A DNA stretch of 7,896 bases from Bog-756 sp036511155. GTDB lineage: Bacteria > Actinomycetota > Acidimicrobiia > Acidimicrobiales > RAAP-2. The DNA is taken from the NCBI GenBank assembly GCA_036511155.1, contig DATCCR010000101.1, positions 1 through 7,896 of the forward strand, given 5' to 3'. Shown here in pieces: positions 5,564 through 7,896 of the stretch. The notes under the pieces were generated by a model. That model searched no databases. It had not been told where the DNA came from and saw only the letters and a program-made list of their open reading frames with translations. Within the stretch, counting starts at the first letter, position 1, and every line of letters begins with the position of its first letter. The translations under genes and the position numbers were made by a program.

Positions 5564-6686
5564 CCACCACTTGGCCTGCCCGCACCTGCGCGTCGAGGGC
5601 CCGCCGCCACACCCGCTGGCGCACCGAGCGGTGCTCGAGTTCGAGTGAGGCGTAGGCCAGGCCCCCGAAGGGGATCGGGAGCCAGAAGTTGACGGCCCGG
5701 TAGGCGAGGACGGCCGACAGGGCCTCGCCGTCGGTGAGCCCGAAGCCGGCCAGCATCGTGACGAGCACGAACTCGACCACGCCGAGGCCGCCGGGGGTGA
5801 TGGGGATGGCGGCCAGGATATTGGCCAGTCCGTAGGCCGTCAGCAGGTCGATCGGCGAGACGACGTGCCCGAAGGCGGCCACGAAGACCCACAGCGAGGC
5901 GGCGTCGAGCAGCCAGTTGGCCGCCGCCCACCCGACGGCCCGGGCCAGGAGCCGCTTGTCCTCCATGAGCATGGCGAACCGCAGGGCCAGCCGCTCGAGC
6001 AACGAGGTGAAGCGGTCGGCGTCGAGGAAGCGGATGTGGGCCGACACGCCGTGGATGATCCGGCTGGCCCGCTCCTGGCCCCGGGTGAGCAGGTAGAAGA
6101 GCACGCCGAGGGCACCGAGCAGGATCACGCCGACCGCCGCCGCCACCATCACCAGGATGGAGGCCGAAGTGGAGCCGTGCCCGTGGGTGCCGGGCACCCG
6201 GAAGCCGTGGGTGCCGAGGAAGCCGACCAGCGAGCACCAGAAGATGGCGTTCAGCACGACCGCCGAGCCGATGCCCTGGGTGCCGAGGGCGAACCCGGTG
6301 TCGGCCCCGGTCACGCCCGACTGGGTCAGTAGGCGGTAGCCGAGGGCCGCTCCCGGGGCCGTGCCGCCGGGCGACACGTGGCTGAGGGCCAGGGTGGAGA
6401 GGTTGATCCGGAAGAGTCGGAACCGGGAGGGGCCGCCGTGGGGGAGCACGGCGTGGGTGAGCTGGGTGTAGGCCACCAGGGCGGCCACCTCGAGGAGGAC
6501 GCCGAGGGCGAGGTAGGCCATGTTGATGTGGGTGAGCGCCCCGACCTGGCTGCGGTGGCTGGCCAGCAGGGGCAGGGCCACGTAGAAGACGAAGAGGAAG
6601 AGGAGCACGGTGCCGACGCTGAGGCGCACGTCGCGGCGCACGAACGGGCCACGGTGCCACCAGCGGCCCTGTCGGACCACCTCCAC
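5292..6686 (-). CDS. Flippase-like / LPG-synthase TM-domain membrane protein (UPF0104-type)
   Basis: The 464-residue polytopic protein belongs to the lysylphosphatidylglycerol-synthase transmembrane (UPF0104) family. Seen: helices at about 24-41 and 56-76, 'LSHVSPGGTAPGAALGY', then 'LANILAAIPITPGGLGVVE' carrying the family PGGxGxxE motif, and 'AYRAVNFWLPIPFGGLAY'. The aminoacyl-transferase domain of MprF is absent, so lysyl-PG synthesis should not be claimed; such stand-alone domains are often called flippase-like, with substrate unknown. GTG 6686 is chosen for GGAGG 8 nt upstream; ATGs at 6734 and 6725 lack good sites. Residues from about 375 to 464 form a Pro/Ala/Thr/Ser-rich tail lying entirely antisense to ppk. 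A loop with GTHGFRVPGTHGHG (158-171) is His-rich. Confidence 0.85.
   Translation of the reverse strand: MEVVRQGRWWHRGPFVRRDVRLSVGTVLLFLFVFYVALPLLASHRSQVGALTHINMAYLALGVLLEVAALVAYTQLTHAVLPHGGPSRFRLFRINLSTLALSHVSPGGTAPGAALGYRLLTQSGVTGADTGFALGTQGIGSAVVLNAIFWCSLVGFLGTHGFRVPGTHGHGSTSASILVMVAAAVGVILLGALGVLFYLLTRGQERASRIIHGVSAHIRFLDADRFTSLLERLALRFAMLMEDKRLLARAVGWAAANWLLDAASLWVFVAAFGHVVSPIDLLTAYGLANILAAIPITPGGLGVVEFVLVTMLAGFGLTDGEALSAVLAYRAVNFWLPIPFGGLAYASLELEHRSVRQRVWRRALDAQVRAGQVVAKAFDRSARGSGATAAASTPDPTSPSTAPPTAPPPTPASGPQARATSPGPAPVTPHRPPPPPAGATGLPGPHCADAVVRRAPTLGTDPAG
6181..6216. repeat. 12-bp direct repeat with 24-bp period
   Basis: CCGTGGGTGCCG occurs at 6181-6192 and again at 6205-6216. The 24-bp period equals 8 codons, so the flippase-like protein has two in-register GTHG units in a loop between hydrophobic segments. 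A small in-frame duplication is likely. GGGTGCC/GGGCACCC at 6185-6199 is also nearly palindromic. Confidence 0.55.
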
Positions 6687-6694
6687 CGGTTCTC

Positions 6695-6699
6695 CCTCC
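6695..6699 (-). promoter_or_regulatory. Ribosome binding site for the flippase-like gene
   Basis: On the minus strand GGAGG (part of GGAGGGAGA, 6691-6699) stands 8 nt before GTG 6686. It is the best such site near the gene and decides the start over the upstream ATGs at 6725 and 6734 and the GTG at 6680, which is 14 nt away. Confidence 0.6.
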
Positions 6700-6735
6700 G
6701 GCACCCCTGCCGTATCGGCCACCATCGGCCCCATG

Positions 6736-6741
6736 TTGACA
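6736..6741 (+). promoter_or_regulatory. Candidate -35 box in the 94-nt divergent gap
   Basis: A perfect TTGACA lies 45 nt upstream of GTG 6781. Possible -10 partners are weak: TGCCAT at 6760-6765 (18-nt spacer) or CATGCT at 6763-6768 (21-nt spacer). No matching promoter is visible for the divergent gene, so the -35 assignment rests on this one hexamer. Confidence 0.22.
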
Positions 6742-6768
6742 CGGCGCGACCCCCGGACCTGCCATGCT

Positions 6769-6773
6769 GAGGA
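6769..6773 (+). promoter_or_regulatory. Ribosome binding site for the AI-2E-family gene
   Basis: GAGGA is 7 nt before GTG 6781, but only 1 nt before the in-frame GTG at 6775, so 6781 is preferred. The in-frame ATG at 6733 has no purine run at a suitable distance. Confidence 0.55.
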
Positions 6774-6780
6774 CGTGGCC

Positions 6781-7896
6781 GTGCCGAGCGAGCAGTCCGA
6801 GGGCGACTCCGTAGTTGCCGCGACCATCGTGAGCGAGAGCCCGGTGGAGCGCCACGACCGGTCGGTGGGCCCCGACGCACCCCGGCGCGACCGGCTGTTC
6901 GCCGCCGCGTCGGCCAAGGGGGTGCCGTTGCGCACCATCCTGACCGTCGACCTCGTGATCATCGCCACCTGGGTCCTCTACCGACTGCTGGGTCGTCTGC
7001 GCGAGGTCATCCTGTGGGTCCTCATCGCCGCCTTCATCGCCCTGGTCCTCAACCCGGCGGTGGCCGCCCTCCAGCGCCACCGGTTCCGCCGAGGGGCGGC
7101 CGTCGGGGTCGTGTTCGCCTCCGCCGTGCTCGTCTTCGCCGGCCTGCTCGCCCTGTTCGGCTACCCCCTGGTCAACTCGCTCACCCATGTGGCCGAGCGC
7201 CTGCCCACCATGGTCGATCAGGTCCAGCGGGGCCACGGCTGGCTGGCCCACACCCTGCAGCGCTTCGGGCTCCTCGACTGGGTCCAGAAGAACGCCCCGA
7301 AGTTGAAGGAGGCGGCCCACAACCTGGGCAAGCCCGCCCTGTCGATCGGCGCCAACCTGGGCAGGGCGGTGTTCTCGACCATCATCGCCCTGACGACGAT
7401 CGCCTTCCTGTCGCTGTTCATGCTGCTGGAGGCACCCCTCCTGCGGGGCAGCGCCCTCGGGGCCATGAACCCGCGTCTGCGCCAGACGGTCTCGGACATC
7501 TCGGCCACCGTGTCGCGCTCGGTGACCGCCTACGTACTGGGCACGTTCGCCATGGGCCTCCTGTTCGGCCTGGTGGTCTTCGTGACCATGGTCACCCTGG
7601 GGGTGCCCTTCGCCCTCCTGATCGGCCTGTGGGTGGCCCTGGTGGCCATGATCCCCCTGGTGGGCGGACTCATCGCCGGGGTGCCGGCCGTGGCCCTGGC
7701 CCTGCTCCACTCGCCGACGGCCGGCGTGGTCACCGCCATCGTGTTCGTCGGCTTCCAGGTCGTCGAGAACCACTTCATCTACCCGGTGGTCATGAGTCGG
7801 ACGGTGCGGATGAATCCGCTGTGGGTGCTCCTGTCGGTGCTCGTCGGGGCCAACCTCGGCGGGGTCTTCGGCTCCACCCTCGGGGCACTGACCGGG
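6781..7896 (+). CDS. AI-2E family transporter, 3' end missing
   Basis: The 372 visible residues belong to the AI-2E transporter family (PF01594), polytopic proteins named for an autoinducer-2 exporter but including members with other roles, such as ion/proton antiport; the substrate cannot be read from sequence. Seen: a hydrophilic 45-residue cytoplasmic N-terminus, paired helices at about 53-68 and 75-93, a third after RRGAA, an amphipathic stretch with 'AERLPTMVDQVQ' and 'APKLKEAAHNLG' typical of the family's extended segment, then helices to 'IPLVGGLIAGVPAVALAL' and the signature 'FQVVENHFIYPVVMSRTVRMNP' (from about residue 325). The frame is still open at the window end, just after the GANLGG...GALTG segment, so only a short C-terminus should be missing. 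It diverges from the flippase-like gene, with 94 nt between starts. Confidence 0.9.
   Translation, partial: MPSEQSEGDSVVAATIVSESPVERHDRSVGPDAPRRDRLFAAASAKGVPLRTILTVDLVIIATWVLYRLLGRLREVILWVLIAAFIALVLNPAVAALQRHRFRRGAAVGVVFASAVLVFAGLLALFGYPLVNSLTHVAERLPTMVDQVQRGHGWLAHTLQRFGLLDWVQKNAPKLKEAAHNLGKPALSIGANLGRAVFSTIIALTTIAFLSLFMLLEAPLLRGSALGAMNPRLRQTVSDISATVSRSVTAYVLGTFAMGLLFGLVVFVTMVTLGVPFALLIGLWVALVAMIPLVGGLIAGVPAVALALLHSPTAGVVTAIVFVGFQVVENHFIYPVVMSRTVRMNPLWVLLSVLVGANLGGVFGSTLGALTG

Noticed and set aside
5292..6686. Complete lysylphosphatidylglycerol synthase (MprF)
   Set aside because: Only the membrane domain is present; there is no C-terminal aminoacyl-transferase domain, and the tail is low-complexity.
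5560..7773. 737-codon open frame on the minus strand opposite the AI-2E gene and through the flippase-like gene
   Set aside because: Composition is Gly/His/Gln/Arg-rich without hydrophobic or catalytic patterns; both real genes in other frames have clear family signatures.
6781..7896. Autoinducer-2 quorum-sensing system
   Set aside because: The family name alone does not show AI-2 transport; no luxS or lsr-type gene is in the window.
1..7896. Defence island, prophage, transposon or CRISPR content
   Set aside because: No transposase, integrase, terminal repeats or spaced direct repeats were seen; every gene is of a widespread envelope or metabolic family.

Overview
The window is one contiguous, very GC-rich bacterial segment, roughly 70% G+C by eye, packed with genes that mostly end their codons in G or C. 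The second SEDS protein resembles the mycobacterial Rv0017c (RodA) type, and several starts are GTG. There are also TANNNT-type boxes close to start codons. Together these suggest an actinobacterium, perhaps an Acidimicrobiia-like lineage; the phylum is an inference and the class is a guess. I see no mobile elements, CRISPR arrays, tRNA or rRNA genes.

Layout from left to right: (1) 2-799 (+), the 3' part of a RodA-type SEDS glycosyltransferase. (2) 796-1434 (+), a bifunctional-nuclease (BFN/DUF151) domain protein whose GTG start overlaps the rodA stop. (3) 1467-2870 (-), a complete second SEDS protein, convergent with the BFN gene. (4) 2871-3085, a divergent control region with two TANNNT boxes, an inverted repeat and a possible short leader ORF. 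(5) 3086-5563 (+), a polyphosphate kinase (PPK1) with long low-complexity ends. (6) 5292-6686 (-), a flippase-like/LPG-synthase-TM-domain membrane protein whose Pro-rich tail lies entirely antisense to the ppk 3' end. (7) 6687-6780, a short divergent promoter region. (8) 6781-7896 (+), an AI-2E-family membrane transporter cut off by the window end.

The common theme is the cell envelope: two peptidoglycan polymerases and two polytopic membrane proteins. A polyphosphate synthase and a BFN protein sit among them. Only rodA-BFN looks like a translationally coupled operon. The other genes alternate in strand, so the window reads as core chromosome and not as an accessory island.

I did not find a clearly new system. 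The points most worth checking are the 272-nt antisense overlap of the ppk and flippase-like genes, the missing ATP-binding Asn in an otherwise complete PPK1, the structured ppk leader with chained start/stop overlaps, and the second SEDS gene standing without a penicillin-binding partner beside it.
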